Assembly: GCA_024167805.1 (NCBI GenBank)
Contig: CP099988.1
Span: forward strand, 1,000,001 to 1,064,000
DNA: 64,000 nt
Direction: 5' to 3'
Origin: Methanobacterium sp. ERen5
GTDB lineage: Archaea > Methanobacteriota > Methanobacteria > Methanobacteriales > Methanobacteriaceae
Shown piece by piece: positions 1-8,888 of this stretch. Within the stretch, counting starts at the first letter, position 1. Each line of letters starts with the position of its first letter. The translations under genes were made by a program, and so were the position numbers. The notes beneath the pieces are model-generated. The model made no database searches. It worked only from the letters and a program-made list of their open reading frames with translations, and had not been told where the DNA came from.

Positions 1-392
1 ACAACTGAATTGATCATCTGTGAAGATGTTGAACCTGGAAAGTTCTGTTGAATTAAAGGGTAGTTTTGAAGTGTTGTACTGTTTATACTGCTTAAATTCA
101 GATTTTTTACAAAAATAATTAAAGATGGTGCTGCAGATATAATAGTGTTAATAAATATGAGCAATATCACAATTAAAGGAAATATAACTATTATCATGCC
201 CACAAAGATTGCTACTGACTGAAACTTGGTGTAGGGTTCCAATTTACGTGAAAGGGGACGTATAGCATATGCAAATATAGCTCCCAAAACAACCATGCTC
301 AGCATGGGAGTAAGTAAAATAGCCGATACAACCATTAACAGTATTATAACAAAAATTGCTGAGGTTATATTGTTTTTAAGTCCACTTATCAT
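1..392 (-). CDS. AI-2E family transporter (N-terminal part, cut by window edge)
   Basis: An open frame starts at ATG 392 (MISGLKNNITSAIFVIILLM) and runs without a stop off the left edge, giving about 130 residues. Two closely spaced hydrophobic segments lie in the first 45 residues, with the motif AIFAYAIRPLSRKL between them. A third long hydrophobic segment follows (VGMIIVIFPLIVILLIFINT). This N-terminal layout is typical of the AI-2E/PerM (UPF0118) family of multi-pass exporters. A GTGAT ribosome binding site lies just upstream. It follows pyrK by 31 bp on the same strand, so it may be cotranscribed with pyrDK, though no functional link is apparent. The substrate cannot be inferred, and the C-terminal half is outside the window. 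Confidence 0.75.
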   Translation of the reverse strand, partial: MISGLKNNITSAIFVIILLMVVSAILLTPMLSMVVLGAIFAYAIRPLSRKLEPYTKFQSVAIFVGMIIVIFPLIVILLIFINTIISAAPSLIIFVKNLNLSSINSTTLQNYPLIQQNFPGSTSSQMINSV

Positions 393-423
393 ATTATATC
401 ACTGTTTAATACGTGCTAATCCA

Positions 424-1218
424 TTAAATATTGTGTTTAACTCCAGATGCATCACGTTTGTAGTTCCCAAACTCGGATATCATTTTCAGCTCATCTGACC
501 AGAAAACAGGGCCCTCAACACAAACTCTCCAACCTAGATCATCCACACAACATTGTCCACAAAGTCCCATTCCACATTTCATGTATCTCTCGAGTGAGAA
601 TTGAGCGGGAATCTCAAGCTCCAATACTGTGCTGTACAATTTTTTCATCATGACCTCTGGCCCACATGCTACAACCATATCATAATCTGTTTCAGACAGT
701 GCAATATCTGCAAGTTCGGTTCCAAATCCACAGAAACCATGGGATCCATCATCTGTACAAGTTAACAGTTTTGAACCTGTTTTTTGGATTCGTTCTACGA
801 AGAGTAGTTCATTTGCTGTACCTGCAGCGCTCACCACATCCACAGAAAAGCCCCTTCTGGAAGCTTCTTCTGTAAATGCCACAATTGGTGCCATTCCAAC
901 ACCACCCCCAACAGCCAATATTTTAGGGCCGGCCATGTGGAAACCCCTTCCATATGGACCCCTTAATCCTAGAAGGTCTCCCTCTTTGAGATCATGGACT
1001 TGGTTGGTAAACTCTCCCACTCCCCTTATGGATATTCCGATTTCGTTGTTAACTGGATCAATTAGTGAGATGGACATTGGTTTTTCATCCGTGAAATTCC
1101 AGACCATCATGAAATTGCCTGGAACTTCATCATTCACCTCCCAATCAAAAATAAAAGTTTTTACAGTGGGAGACTCTATTACAACCCTTTTTATTTCTAC
1201 AATTTTTGGAACGTGCAT
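424..1218 (-). CDS. pyrK: Dihydroorotate dehydrogenase electron-transfer subunit PyrK
   Basis: 264 residues. This is the iron-sulfur flavoprotein that passes electrons between dihydroorotate dehydrogenase (PyrD) and its electron acceptor in pyrimidine synthesis. The ferredoxin-reductase-like fold is visible: an N-terminal beta-barrel half, the glycine-rich GLRGPYGRGF segment (about residues 83-92), and the nucleotide-binding stretch LAVGGGVGMAPIVAF. Near the C-terminus CGMGLCGQCCVDD followed by RVC supplies the cysteines for the [2Fe-2S] cluster. Length matches the family. It lies 32 bp downstream of pyrD on the same strand, so the two form a pyrD-pyrK operon. Confidence 0.95.
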   Translation of the reverse strand: MHVPKIVEIKRVVIESPTVKTFIFDWEVNDEVPGNFMMVWNFTDEKPMSISLIDPVNNEIGISIRGVGEFTNQVHDLKEGDLLGLRGPYGRGFHMAGPKILAVGGGVGMAPIVAFTEEASRRGFSVDVVSAAGTANELLFVERIQKTGSKLLTCTDDGSHGFCGFGTELADIALSETDYDMVVACGPEVMMKKLYSTVLELEIPAQFSLERYMKCGMGLCGQCCVDDLGWRVCVEGPVFWSDELKMISEFGNYKRDASGVKHNI

Positions 1219-1250
1219 TTTTATCAGCTGTTATGTTTTTTTTAAATATT

Positions 1251-2153
1251 TTATTGTTTGTGGGCTATTCCAACCATTTCTTCCAGTTTGGTGTATCCCA
1301 TTTTTTCCATGAATCCTTCAAGGTTGTCAACTACCTTCCCAAAAATTTCCATGCCTTCGTACATAATGGAAGTACCTATCTGAACACACGTCGCACCAGC
1401 ATATATGAATTCTAATACGTCTTCATAGTTTCTTATACCTCCAACCCCAACCAATGGGATTTCCAATGCATCAAAAACATCGTAAACACATCTAACTGCC
1501 ACAGGTTTTATTGCAGGTCCTGACATTCCCCCAAACCTATTACTCAAAATTGGTTTTCCTGTGGTGATGTCTATCTTCATTCCAGGTCCCAAAGAATTTA
1601 TAAGAGTTAAAGCATCGGCACCAGCATCTTGTGCACTTACAGCAACTTCAACAATGTCAGTGACGTTTGGAGTCAGTTTAACTAAAATTGGAACATTTAC
1701 AGATTCCTTTACTGCACTTACTATGCTTGATGTGAGTAAGGGATCCTGGCCAATTGCTGCTCCACATCCACTCATGGCATGGGGGCATGAGACATTGAGT
1801 TCGATTGCATCCACATCTTCCTGGATGTGTGTGGCTATTTTTGAAAATTCATCGGGATTTGCTCCGTAAATTGAGGCTATGGCAGGCACAGATCCATCCA
1901 GTTTTTTCAACTCCATTTGAAAATTTTCCACACCGGGATTTGACAGTCCAATTGCATTGATGACACCGCCAGTTACTTCAACGGTTGTGGGATTGGAATA
2001 GCCTTTGTTGGAATTTAAACCAAATGATTTCGTAACCACTGCTCCTGCTCCACTTTTAGCGGCCCAATTAAGAGATGATGCCGTGCTTCCCAATATTCCC
2101 GCTGCTAACATCGTGGGATTTTTCATTTTAATACCACATAATTCTATTTCCAC
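1251..2153 (-). CDS. pyrD: Dihydroorotate dehydrogenase, catalytic subunit (class 1B)
   Basis: About 300 residues. It oxidises dihydroorotate to orotate with FMN, the fourth step of pyrimidine synthesis. Visible motifs are NPTMLAAGILG near the N-terminus, KSFGLNSNKGYSNPT (substrate/FMN region), LNVSCPHAMSGCGAAIG with the class 1B active-site cysteine region, KLTPNVTDI, and GVGGIRNYEDVLEFIYAGA (FMN phosphate binding). I chose the GTG at 2153 (MEIELCGIKMKNP) because AAGGGGTGA sits 5 nt upstream. The GTG at 2162 lies inside that ribosome binding site. First gene of a pyrD-pyrK unit, divergent from nop5. Confidence 0.95.
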   Translation of the reverse strand: MEIELCGIKMKNPTMLAAGILGSTASSLNWAAKSGAGAVVTKSFGLNSNKGYSNPTTVEVTGGVINAIGLSNPGVENFQMELKKLDGSVPAIASIYGANPDEFSKIATHIQEDVDAIELNVSCPHAMSGCGAAIGQDPLLTSSIVSAVKESVNVPILVKLTPNVTDIVEVAVSAQDAGADALTLINSLGPGMKIDITTGKPILSNRFGGMSGPAIKPVAVRCVYDVFDALEIPLVGVGGIRNYEDVLEFIYAGATCVQIGTSIMYEGMEIFGKVVDNLEGFMEKMGYTKLEEMVGIAHKQ

Positions 2154-2207
2154 TACTGTCACCCCTTGAACAAAGTTTAAATCTTGAAAATACTAAACAT
2201 TAAATCT

Positions 2208-3443
2208 ATGAAGTGTTATGTAACCTACTCCTTTGCAGGATTCATATGCCTAGATGAAAATTGTGTAGTCTTAGATTATGAACTTTTCCCAAGGGAAAAA
2301 CTGATAGAAAGGATAGGAAAAATCGATGCTGGAAACCTTAGCATTGAAGAAGAATTGTTGCTCAAAAGAATGGTGGACAAATATGATTCTGTAGTAATAG
2401 AAACCAGCCTGCCTCATTCCAAATACTCCAATTTGAAGGAGAGTAATAAATTTGAATTTGAAACACCCCATTTAGGAGGGGAATTTTTCAGATCCAACAT
2501 GGAAAAAACATTATTGGCAGTTGGATTTCTTGATGAAGATTCAGATCCTAGATCCATACTGCATCAAGTATCTATCGATCTCACCAACAACAAGATCAGG
2601 AAAGCATCTGAATCTGAGGATATGTTCTTGATACAAGCCATTAATTCTATAGAAGAGCTTGATGAAACCATAAGCAAACTGGTTGAAAGGCTGAGGGAAT
2701 GGTACGCAATTCACTTCCCTGAGATGGATGGGATCAAAAATCATGAACGATACGCGGAATTAGTTTCTGAGTTTGGTGATAGGGAAACCATAATTAACTC
2801 TGGAACCTTGAGCGAAGATTTTAATCCTAAATTTGTTTCAGAAAGTGTTGGTGCAACCATCTCTGAACCTGATCTTAAGATGGTGATGGAATTTGCATCG
2901 TCCATTCACTCTCTCCAAATCACTAAAAAATCCCTTAACACCTACGTTGATGAGAGAATGGTGGAAATTGCCCCCAATCTAAGGGAACTTGCAGGCGCAT
3001 CACTGGGTGCCAAATTAATAGCGCATGTTGGTGGTGTTGAAAAACTTTCTAAAATGCCATCTGGAACTGTTCAAGTTCTTGGGGCTGAAAAAGCCCTTTT
3101 TAGGCATTTAAAGACAGGAGAACGACCTCCAAAACATGGCCTCATCTTCCAACATCCCTCGGTTAGAGGTGCTAAATGGTGGATTAGGGGAAAAGTAGCC
3201 AGGACACTAGCTTTAAAAATTTCACTTGCAGTTCGTAAGGATGTTTATTCTGGGGATTACGATCCTGAAATAGTTAAGAACTATGAAAAAAGGGTTGAAG
3301 AAATTACGAAGGACAATCCATTCCCTAAAAGATCAAAAAAACCAGATAAATTTGGCGATAAGGATGCCAAATCCAATAAAAAATCTGGTAAAAAGAAAAA
3401 GAAACGTGACAAGTACAAAAAGAACATCAAAGATTACTATTGA
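2208..3443 (+). CDS. nop5: C/D box methylation guide RNP protein Nop5 (Nop56/58 family)
   Basis: About 411 residues. Nop5 is the scaffold of archaeal box C/D RNPs: it binds L7Ae-C/D RNA and recruits fibrillarin for 2'-O-methylation of rRNA and tRNA. The NOP domain is clear: ASLGAKLIAHVGGVEKLSKM, GTVQVLGAEKALFRHLKTG, PKHGLIFQHPSV and GKVARTLALKISLAVRKD. A coiled-coil region precedes it (about residues 100-230). The tail is lysine-rich (GKKKKKRDKYKKN), as in many Nop5 proteins. I prefer ATG 2208 (MKCYVTYSFAGF) over the in-frame TTG at 2184. Its partner fibrillarin follows on the same strand after a 274-bp spacer that holds a GC-rich hairpin. Confidence 0.95.
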   Translation: MKCYVTYSFAGFICLDENCVVLDYELFPREKLIERIGKIDAGNLSIEEELLLKRMVDKYDSVVIETSLPHSKYSNLKESNKFEFETPHLGGEFFRSNMEKTLLAVGFLDEDSDPRSILHQVSIDLTNNKIRKASESEDMFLIQAINSIEELDETISKLVERLREWYAIHFPEMDGIKNHERYAELVSEFGDRETIINSGTLSEDFNPKFVSESVGATISEPDLKMVMEFASSIHSLQITKKSLNTYVDERMVEIAPNLRELAGASLGAKLIAHVGGVEKLSKMPSGTVQVLGAEKALFRHLKTGERPPKHGLIFQHPSVRGAKWWIRGKVARTLALKISLAVRKDVYSGDYDPEIVKNYEKRVEEITKDNPFPKRSKKPDKFGDKDAKSNKKSGKKKKKRDKYKKNIKDYY

Positions 3444-3463
3444 ATTCAACATGCACTGAATTT

Positions 3464-3514
3464 AATGGATCCGTGGCTTGACATCTACCTCCGCCATGCG
3501 TGGTGCGGTCCATT
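3464..3514 (+). other. GC-rich stem-loop between nop5 and flpA (possible small RNA or attenuator)
   Basis: In an AT-rich spacer, 3464-3469 AATGGA pairs with 3509-3514 TCCATT, 3471-3473 CCG with 3506-3508 CGG (one bulged T at 3470), and 3474-3477 TGGC with 3493-3496 GCCA. A competing hairpin forms in 3491-3508 (CCGCCATGCGTGGTGCGG). Local GC content is far above the surroundings, which in AT-rich methanogens often marks structured RNA. I see no C/D boxes and no clear ACA box. Strand is uncertain. Confidence 0.35.
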
Positions 3515-3717
3515 TAAATCTTACCCTTGATTTAATCAGAATGTTGTTTTCAAATTTGATGTCAGTACCCGTCAAATATCATTAAATTGTGCGATATTTT
3601 AATATTATTATGGGATCATTTGAATCATATATCTCTTGTTTCAAGGACCCATTACTAACAGTTAAATTTGAATATTAATTCCCTTAGAAAATTAATAAGA
3701 ATTGATGGAGTTTTAAA

Positions 3718-4383
3718 ATGGAAAATTTGGAAGATTATACTGGGTTATATGTTTTTGAGGATCATATAGCCACCAAAAACTTTAACATTGGACAGAAAGT
3801 ATATGGGGAGAAGCTGATTGAACATGAAGGTGATGAATTCCGGATATGGGACCAGCGACGTTCAAAGTTGGGTGCGGCACTGATGAATGGGATGAAAATT
3901 TACCCATTTGAAACTGATTCCAAAATTCTTTATTTAGGTGCATCAGCAGGAACTACACCTTCACATATTTCAGATATAAGTCATGATGGCACTATTTGGT
4001 GTGTAGAATTTTCCCCAAGGATGATGAGAAAAATGGTAGAAATTTCTAAGACCAGACCAAATTTGATTCCCCTTCTAGAAGATGCAACCAAACCCAAAAA
4101 CTACGCCCACCTAATGGAAAAAGTGGATGTGGTCTACTCTGATGTTGCACAACCCCGACAATCAGAACTCTTCATGAACAACATGAACCTCTACTTAAAG
4201 TCCGAAGGTATAGGAATAATAATGATCAAAGCCAGGAGTATAGACGTTACAAAATCTCCAAAAAAGATTTTTAAAGAAGAAGAAACCAAATTAAAAACTG
4301 GTGGATTTAGAATTCTTGAAAAAATCAAACTCGAACCCTATGAAAAGGATCATCTGGCAGTTGTCTGTGAATTTGCCTTTTAA
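3718..4383 (+). CDS. flpA: Fibrillarin-like rRNA/tRNA 2'-O-methyltransferase
   Basis: 221 residues. The SAM-dependent methyltransferase of archaeal C/D box RNPs, guided to targets by the RNA and held by Nop5. Motifs include EFRIWDQRRSKLGAAL (N-terminal domain boundary), KILYLGASAGTTPSHISDI (SAM-binding motif I), VWCVEFSPRMMRKM-like motif II (IWCVEFSPRMMRK), DVVYSDVAQPRQSE (motif IV with the acidic residues) and IMIKARSID containing the catalytic lysine. Length is normal. GGAG lies just upstream of the ATG. Pairs with nop5 immediately upstream on the same strand. Confidence 0.97.
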   Translation: MENLEDYTGLYVFEDHIATKNFNIGQKVYGEKLIEHEGDEFRIWDQRRSKLGAALMNGMKIYPFETDSKILYLGASAGTTPSHISDISHDGTIWCVEFSPRMMRKMVEISKTRPNLIPLLEDATKPKNYAHLMEKVDVVYSDVAQPRQSELFMNNMNLYLKSEGIGIIMIKARSIDVTKSPKKIFKEEETKLKTGGFRILEKIKLEPYEKDHLAVVCEFAF

Positions 4384-4465
4384 AAATTTGGAATTGTAGC
4401 TCTTAAAATAAAAATTCCAAATCCCTATTTTTAGTTTTCAAAAAAAATAAATTAAAAAAAGAATT

Positions 4466-5610
4466 TTAAACCATTTCAATGATCTTTTCAACTATCTTCT
4501 TTGCGACTTCCTGTTTAGAACTGAGTGGAACTGAATAGGTGTCATCATCCACTATAACCACCTGATTTTTTCTGAACCAAATCCAGATCCTTCAATACTG
4601 ATATCATTGGCAACAACGAAATCCGCCCCTGATTTTTCAATTTGTTTCCTTGCAGACATAACCAATTCATCCTCAGAAATATTGGATTCTGCTTTAAATC
4701 CAACCAGGAATATATTTGGATTAAGTTCCTTCACCATGTTCAGGATTTTAGGTCCTGGTTTGAAGTTGAGTGTGAGATCTTCATCTGAAGAGATTTTTTG
4801 GGAATTAACACCATCTAATTTAAAATCTGAAACAGCTGCTGCAGATATGAAAATATCATTCTCTGGCAGATGATCTGTGAGTTTATCTATCATTTCAGTG
4901 GCTGAAGTCACATTTATCATTTCAAATAAGCCAGGTATTGGGACATCAACCCTGCCATTAACCATTGTCACATCAGCACCTTGTATGAAGGCTTCGCGTG
5001 CAATTTCAAGTCCCATTTTACCAGAACTCATGTTAGTAATTCCCCTTACAGAATCTATTGCTTCATAAGTTCCTCCTGCACTGATAAGAATTTTTTTGCC
5101 CCTAAGATTACCCTCAGATGTTTCTCGTAAAGCTTGGAGCACTATATCATTGATATCTGGAAATTTAGCCTTGCCTTCTTCCCTTTTAGGCTCTAAAAAT
5201 ATTATTCCTTCCTCTTTTAAGCCATCTATATTCTTTGAAACAGCCCGGTACATGGACTCATGCATGGATGGAACAAATACAGTTGGTGTTTGATAGCCAA
5301 ATCCTGTTATTAAAAGGGTGCTTATGGGATTGTCTGCTATTTTATGGGCAAATTTGCCTATGATATTTGCTGTGGCTGGTGCTACCAGTATCAGATCTGT
5401 CTGGGCATATTTAACATGCTCAATGTTCCCTGTAAGTTCTGTTACTACCTTCTGACCTGTGGCAAACTCCATGGCGTTCGGATGAAGTATGTTACACGCA
5501 TCTTCGCTCATGAAACATTTAACGTCAAATCCTTGTCTTTTCAGTTCCCTAGCTAATTTAACACATTCTGTTGCTGCAATACTTCCTGTAACACAGAGTA
5601 CAATTTCCAT
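4466..5610 (-). CDS. coaBC: Bifunctional CoaBC: phosphopantothenoylcysteine decarboxylase / phosphopantothenate-cysteine ligase (one frameshift)
   Basis: Two successive steps of coenzyme A synthesis in one protein. The N-terminal FMN decarboxylase domain shows CVTGSIAATECVKLAREL and the PAMHxxM-like PSMHESMYRA. The C-terminal ligase domain shows LISAGGTYEAIDSVRGITN, SSGKMG, and FISAAAVSDF. As read, the frame stops at 4552 after SGFGSEKIRWL. One extra T in the T6 run 4566-4571 restores SGFGSEKNQVVIVDDDTYSV and continues to the stop at 4466, giving 381 residues, the usual length. It follows the KH-domain gene by 11 bp on the same strand. The break is most likely a homopolymer sequencing error. 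Confidence 0.93.
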
Positions 5611-5621
5611 TTAACCCACCT

Positions 5622-6119
5622 TCAGTTTCTGTCAACTACCAAAACAGTTTTTTCGCCTGTTAGAAGTTCAATTATTTCATTAAGCACATCGAGTCTTCCA
5701 GGAAGCCTTCTTGAATCTTCCTGCACAATCCTGATCTTGTATTTATCATCACCATCTTTACCATACACAACATTAATTCCTGAAACCCTTGCAGGAGATA
5801 AAATATCTTTACTCACAGATTTCAAATCAGAATCTTGACCTACCACCCTAATCTTCTTACCTACAGTTTTGGAAAGTTCTCTCACAATCTTACCATTTTT
5901 ACCTATTAGTTTGCCAACTTGATCGTGATCTGTGACAATTATAACAATATCTCCAACTTCGATGGTTTTTTTAAATCCAATTTTTCCATCACCAATTTTG
6001 AAGAGCACCTTAGCAATGTCCAAGTCATTTTGTGAGATTTCACCACTTTCAAGTTTGTTCTCACAACCCTGACATAAAATTCCACTTTTTAAACAGACAT
6101 CACATACTGGTAAAACCAT
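5622..6119 (-). CDS. KH-domain RNA-binding protein with N-terminal zinc ribbon
   Basis: 165 residues. Four cysteines at the N-terminus (CDVCLKSGILCQGC) look like a zinc-binding knuckle. A KH domain follows, with the signature VGKLIGKNGKIVRELSKTVG, where GKNG is the GxxG loop that contacts single-stranded RNA or DNA. The rest is a conserved archaeal C-terminal region ending in a basic-acidic tail. The architecture matches the archaeal NusA-like/KH family that accompanies coaBC in Methanobacteriales. The exact RNA target is unknown. Upstream gene of a two-gene unit with coaBC. Confidence 0.8.
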   Translation of the reverse strand: MVLPVCDVCLKSGILCQGCENKLESGEISQNDLDIAKVLFKIGDGKIGFKKTIEVGDIVIIVTDHDQVGKLIGKNGKIVRELSKTVGKKIRVVGQDSDLKSVSKDILSPARVSGINVVYGKDGDDKYKIRIVQEDSRRLPGRLDVLNEIIELLTGEKTVLVVDRN

Positions 6120-6621
6120 TCACATTCCTCCTTTATTGTTATTTTGTTATCGTTACAGATAATTACTATTTGATTAGGTCGTTGACTCCTAACAAAACAA
6201 ATTGAGTCAAATAAGATAAGTATCAAGATAAATAAAAACTCATGTAGTAATGGAATTAAAGAATAAGAACCTGTTAAACTCCATTTAAGTCATGAATTTT
6301 TCCCCATTTTATACATCACCCCTGAAACTTTTGATGTAAAAATAAAAACAGGTGATTATGAGTTTATTTGGGCCCTTCTCCCCTAATTATAAATATAATG
6401 ATTTTAATTTGATACTATTCTATTGAATTTTATAATATAATAATGTTGCATTTGGATGAAACATTGATAAATCACGATTTGGTGTGTAGCTAAAGTACAT
6501 GTAAAAAAAATTAAAGAAAATCGGACGGACACTCTTAATTTAGTCGCATCCATCCTTTAAAATCCTACAAAATTTCCAATTAAAAAAAAGTTGGCAATTA
6601 TAAGTTTTTTTCAAACTCCAA
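6120..6621. other. Non-coding gap of about 500 bp
   Basis: AT-rich sequence between the KH-domain gene start and the end of the PsbP-like lipoprotein gene. I found no convincing open frame, tRNA, or long inverted repeat. It should hold the promoter of the KH-coaBC unit near its left end, but I could not single out one TATA box. Confidence 0.5.
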
Positions 6622-7149
6622 TTACTTTGCACTGAAACTGTTAATAATCAGGTTGAAATTAGTTTGTTCATTCTTGAAATCACTTTGATTCGCTATACAA
6701 AGTATCACGTAGACAGTGCCATTTTCATTCAACCATACCGCCCTGTACTCCCTAGGATTTGTTGAATTGGTTGTATAAACGTTTTCAAGAGCACCCGTAC
6801 CATTTACAGTTATATTTCCTTCAGATACTTGCTGGTATCCTGTATTATTGAAGAATGTAGCATAATTTGATGCATATGCTGCAGATAGGTTGGATGCTGT
6901 GGCATTTGGTTTTTGTATTATCACAACAGTGGATGGACTGCCCGACTTAATAGAATTCGGATCTGCAACTGCTGCTACTGCATTTGGAGCAGTTGGGGTG
7001 GCAGTACCCCATCCACCAGGATAGTTGAACGAAACACTGTTCTGAGAATAGGTTTGGGTCTCGTTAGTTTTTTTGTTGTCTGTTACACATCCCGACACCA
7101 TCACCACTGAACACAGTAGAATAAATAGGATAACTAAATATTTTTTCAA
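6622..7149 (-). CDS. PsbP-related lipoprotein
   Basis: 175 residues. The N-terminus is a lipoprotein signal: KK, a hydrophobic stretch (YLVILFILLCSVVMV) and the lipobox VSGC with cysteine at about residue 21. After a Thr/Asn-rich linker, the body (SVSFNYPGGWGTATPT, then STVVIIQKPN, and the closing FNLIINSF) matches the PsbP-like fold common in Methanobacteria surface lipoproteins. Many Asn-x-Thr/Ser sites suggest exposure outside the membrane. Function is unknown. It lies 24 bp downstream of another membrane-anchored protein on the same strand. Confidence 0.7.
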   Translation of the reverse strand: MKKYLVILFILLCSVVMVSGCVTDNKKTNETQTYSQNSVSFNYPGGWGTATPTAPNAVAAVADPNSIKSGSPSTVVIIQKPNATASNLSAAYASNYATFFNNTGYQQVSEGNITVNGTGALENVYTTNSTNPREYRAVWLNENGTVYVILCIANQSDFKNEQTNFNLIINSFSAK

Positions 7150-7173
7150 TTTTTACACCTCAATAACTGCAAA

Positions 7174-7821
7174 CTATCCCGTGTTGTTACCTGTTTTAGT
7201 TGGCGTTCCAGTAGAAGAACCATTCTTTTTCGTTGTGCTAGTTGTTTTTGCGGTTTTGTTGGTTATAAGAGTCTTGTTGGCAGTTGTGTTGGTGGTGTTG
7301 TTTATAACAGGAAATGCACTGTCATTAACTGTCATGGTTACTGATGAATTGTTGGATGGCATGCTCATGACATAAACACCATATCCAGTTCCAACAAAAA
7401 ATGCTGCAACTAAAAAAACAATCAGAGCAACCTTTCCCTTGGACATTCCAGATGATTTTGGTTCAACAGGGACTTTCTTGGGAGTTGTAACATACTTCTT
7501 TATCAATTCTTCCTTTTCTACAGTATCTTCCCTCTCCTTCTGAATTTCTGATTCAAGAGGAGTTTCATCTACAGTTTTGCCCTGTAGTCTTTTTATCCGA
7601 TCTGCAGCCAAAATAGTCGATAATTTATCTTCCAAAACCCTTTTTTCCCGACTATATTGCCTTTTAGATACTTTACCCTCGGTAAATTGGGTTTCTAGCT
7701 TTTTTAAGCTTTTTAATAATCTATCTTTATCTGAAACTATACTAATCCTCTCCCTGTGTAGGAGGTTTATAAATTTTATCTCCTTACAATTTTTTGGGTC
7801 TTCCCCAAAAATAGTAAACAC
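7174..7821 (-). CDS. Membrane-anchored protein with charged coiled-coil N-terminus and Thr/Asn-rich outer tail
   Basis: No family recognised. The N-terminal half is charged and helical, including LKSLKKLETQFTEGKVSKRQ and the following YSREKRVLEDKL, a SHOCT-like pattern. One transmembrane helix follows (KVALIVFLVAAFFVGTGYGV), then an outside tail of about 75 residues rich in Asn, Thr and Lys. The start is uncertain. GTG 7821 is the only standard start upstream, but it lacks a ribosome binding site. A strong GGGAGAGG (7754-7747) sits 6 nt before an in-frame ATA at 7740, which would give a 188-residue protein beginning at the conserved-looking VSDKDRLLKSL. Probably cotranscribed with the lipoprotein downstream. 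Confidence 0.6.
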   Translation of the reverse strand: MFTIFGEDPKNCKEIKFINLLHRERISIVSDKDRLLKSLKKLETQFTEGKVSKRQYSREKRVLEDKLSTILAADRIKRLQGKTVDETPLESEIQKEREDTVEKEELIKKYVTTPKKVPVEPKSSGMSKGKVALIVFLVAAFFVGTGYGVYVMSMPSNNSSVTMTVNDSAFPVINNTTNTTANKTLITNKTAKTTSTTKKNGSSTGTPTKTGNNTG

Positions 7822-8004
7822 TTTTTATTATGATCTACTTTTAAAATATAAAACTTTTACCATGAATCATTTCCTGATCCCACTACAAAAAAATTCGTAT
7901 CTCGACCTTAACTACAATTCTATTGTCGAAACATGAGCCCCCGAATTTCAAGTAGCTATAAATTTATTGGACAACCAAAAAAATGTTATGAAACCTTCTA
8001 TTCT

Positions 8005-8835
8005 TCAATATCTCTGCGCAGGATAAGATCCTAAAACCTTCAGAAATCCCACCCGGGATTTTATGATATCTAAAATGTTGCTGATTGATTCTTCAGTTCT
8101 GTGCCCATCAAAATCTATGAAAAATATGTATTTACCAAGTTTTTCCTTGGAGGGTCTTGATTCAATTTTGGTTAGGTTAATATCCAATTTAGCAAATATT
8201 TCAAGTATGTGATAAAGTCCTCCTGGTTTATCTTCCATCATAGAAAACACCACAGATGTTTTATCGTTACCTGTAATTTCATGATCTGTTTTGCCCAAAA
8301 CAATGAACCTAGTTAAGTTATTTTTGTAATCCTGAATATCCGAAGCCGCAATTTTAAGGCCATAAATTTCTGCAGCCCTCTTTGTTCCAATCGATGCACT
8401 ATCTTTCCTACCCTTTATCATCTCCGCAGCTGCAGACGTGCTTGGTGTTGAATTGACAACCACCCCCATGCTGTCAGTGAATTTCCTGCACTGAGAAAGT
8501 GCTTGAATATGGGAGTAAACATAGTTAATATCTTCAATACTCGCATCTGTATTGATTAAAAGATTGTGACTTATGGGAATTATTATCTCCCTCTTAATTT
8601 TCAGGTCGTAGTCATGCACCATCAAATCAAGGGTAACACCAACAGGACCCTCAATCGAATTTTCAATGGGTACCACACCCAGATCAACATCCCCGTTTTT
8701 AACGGCCTCTAAAACATCTAAAATTGAATCAAACCCTAAAAGATCGTTTCCCACCAGGTTTGCTGCCTGTTCTGTGAATGTTCCTGAAGGTCCAAAGAAT
8801 CCTATTAGTTCTTGTTTTTGAGTCGTTTCTATCAC
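8005..8835 (-). CDS. pheA: Prephenate dehydratase
   Basis: 276 residues. Converts prephenate to phenylpyruvate in phenylalanine synthesis. The catalytic domain shows GFFGPSGTFTEQAA, VVPIENSIEGPVG, and the signature NLTRFIVLGK containing the catalytic TRF motif. A C-terminal ACT domain (TSVVFSMMEDKPGGLYHIL, then ESRPSKEKLGKYIFFIDFDG) contains the ESRP motif used for feedback inhibition by phenylalanine. Length is that of a stand-alone dehydratase with no chorismate mutase fused. It lies 53 bp downstream of the RNA ligase gene on the same strand. Confidence 0.95.
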   Translation of the reverse strand: MIETTQKQELIGFFGPSGTFTEQAANLVGNDLLGFDSILDVLEAVKNGDVDLGVVPIENSIEGPVGVTLDLMVHDYDLKIKREIIIPISHNLLINTDASIEDINYVYSHIQALSQCRKFTDSMGVVVNSTPSTSAAAEMIKGRKDSASIGTKRAAEIYGLKIAASDIQDYKNNLTRFIVLGKTDHEITGNDKTSVVFSMMEDKPGGLYHILEIFAKLDINLTKIESRPSKEKLGKYIFFIDFDGHRTEESISNILDIIKSRVGFLKVLGSYPAQRY

Positions 8836-8888
8836 CTTATGATGATTGGAACCTTCACCATCATGAATTTCATTCCCAATTTTTCTGG

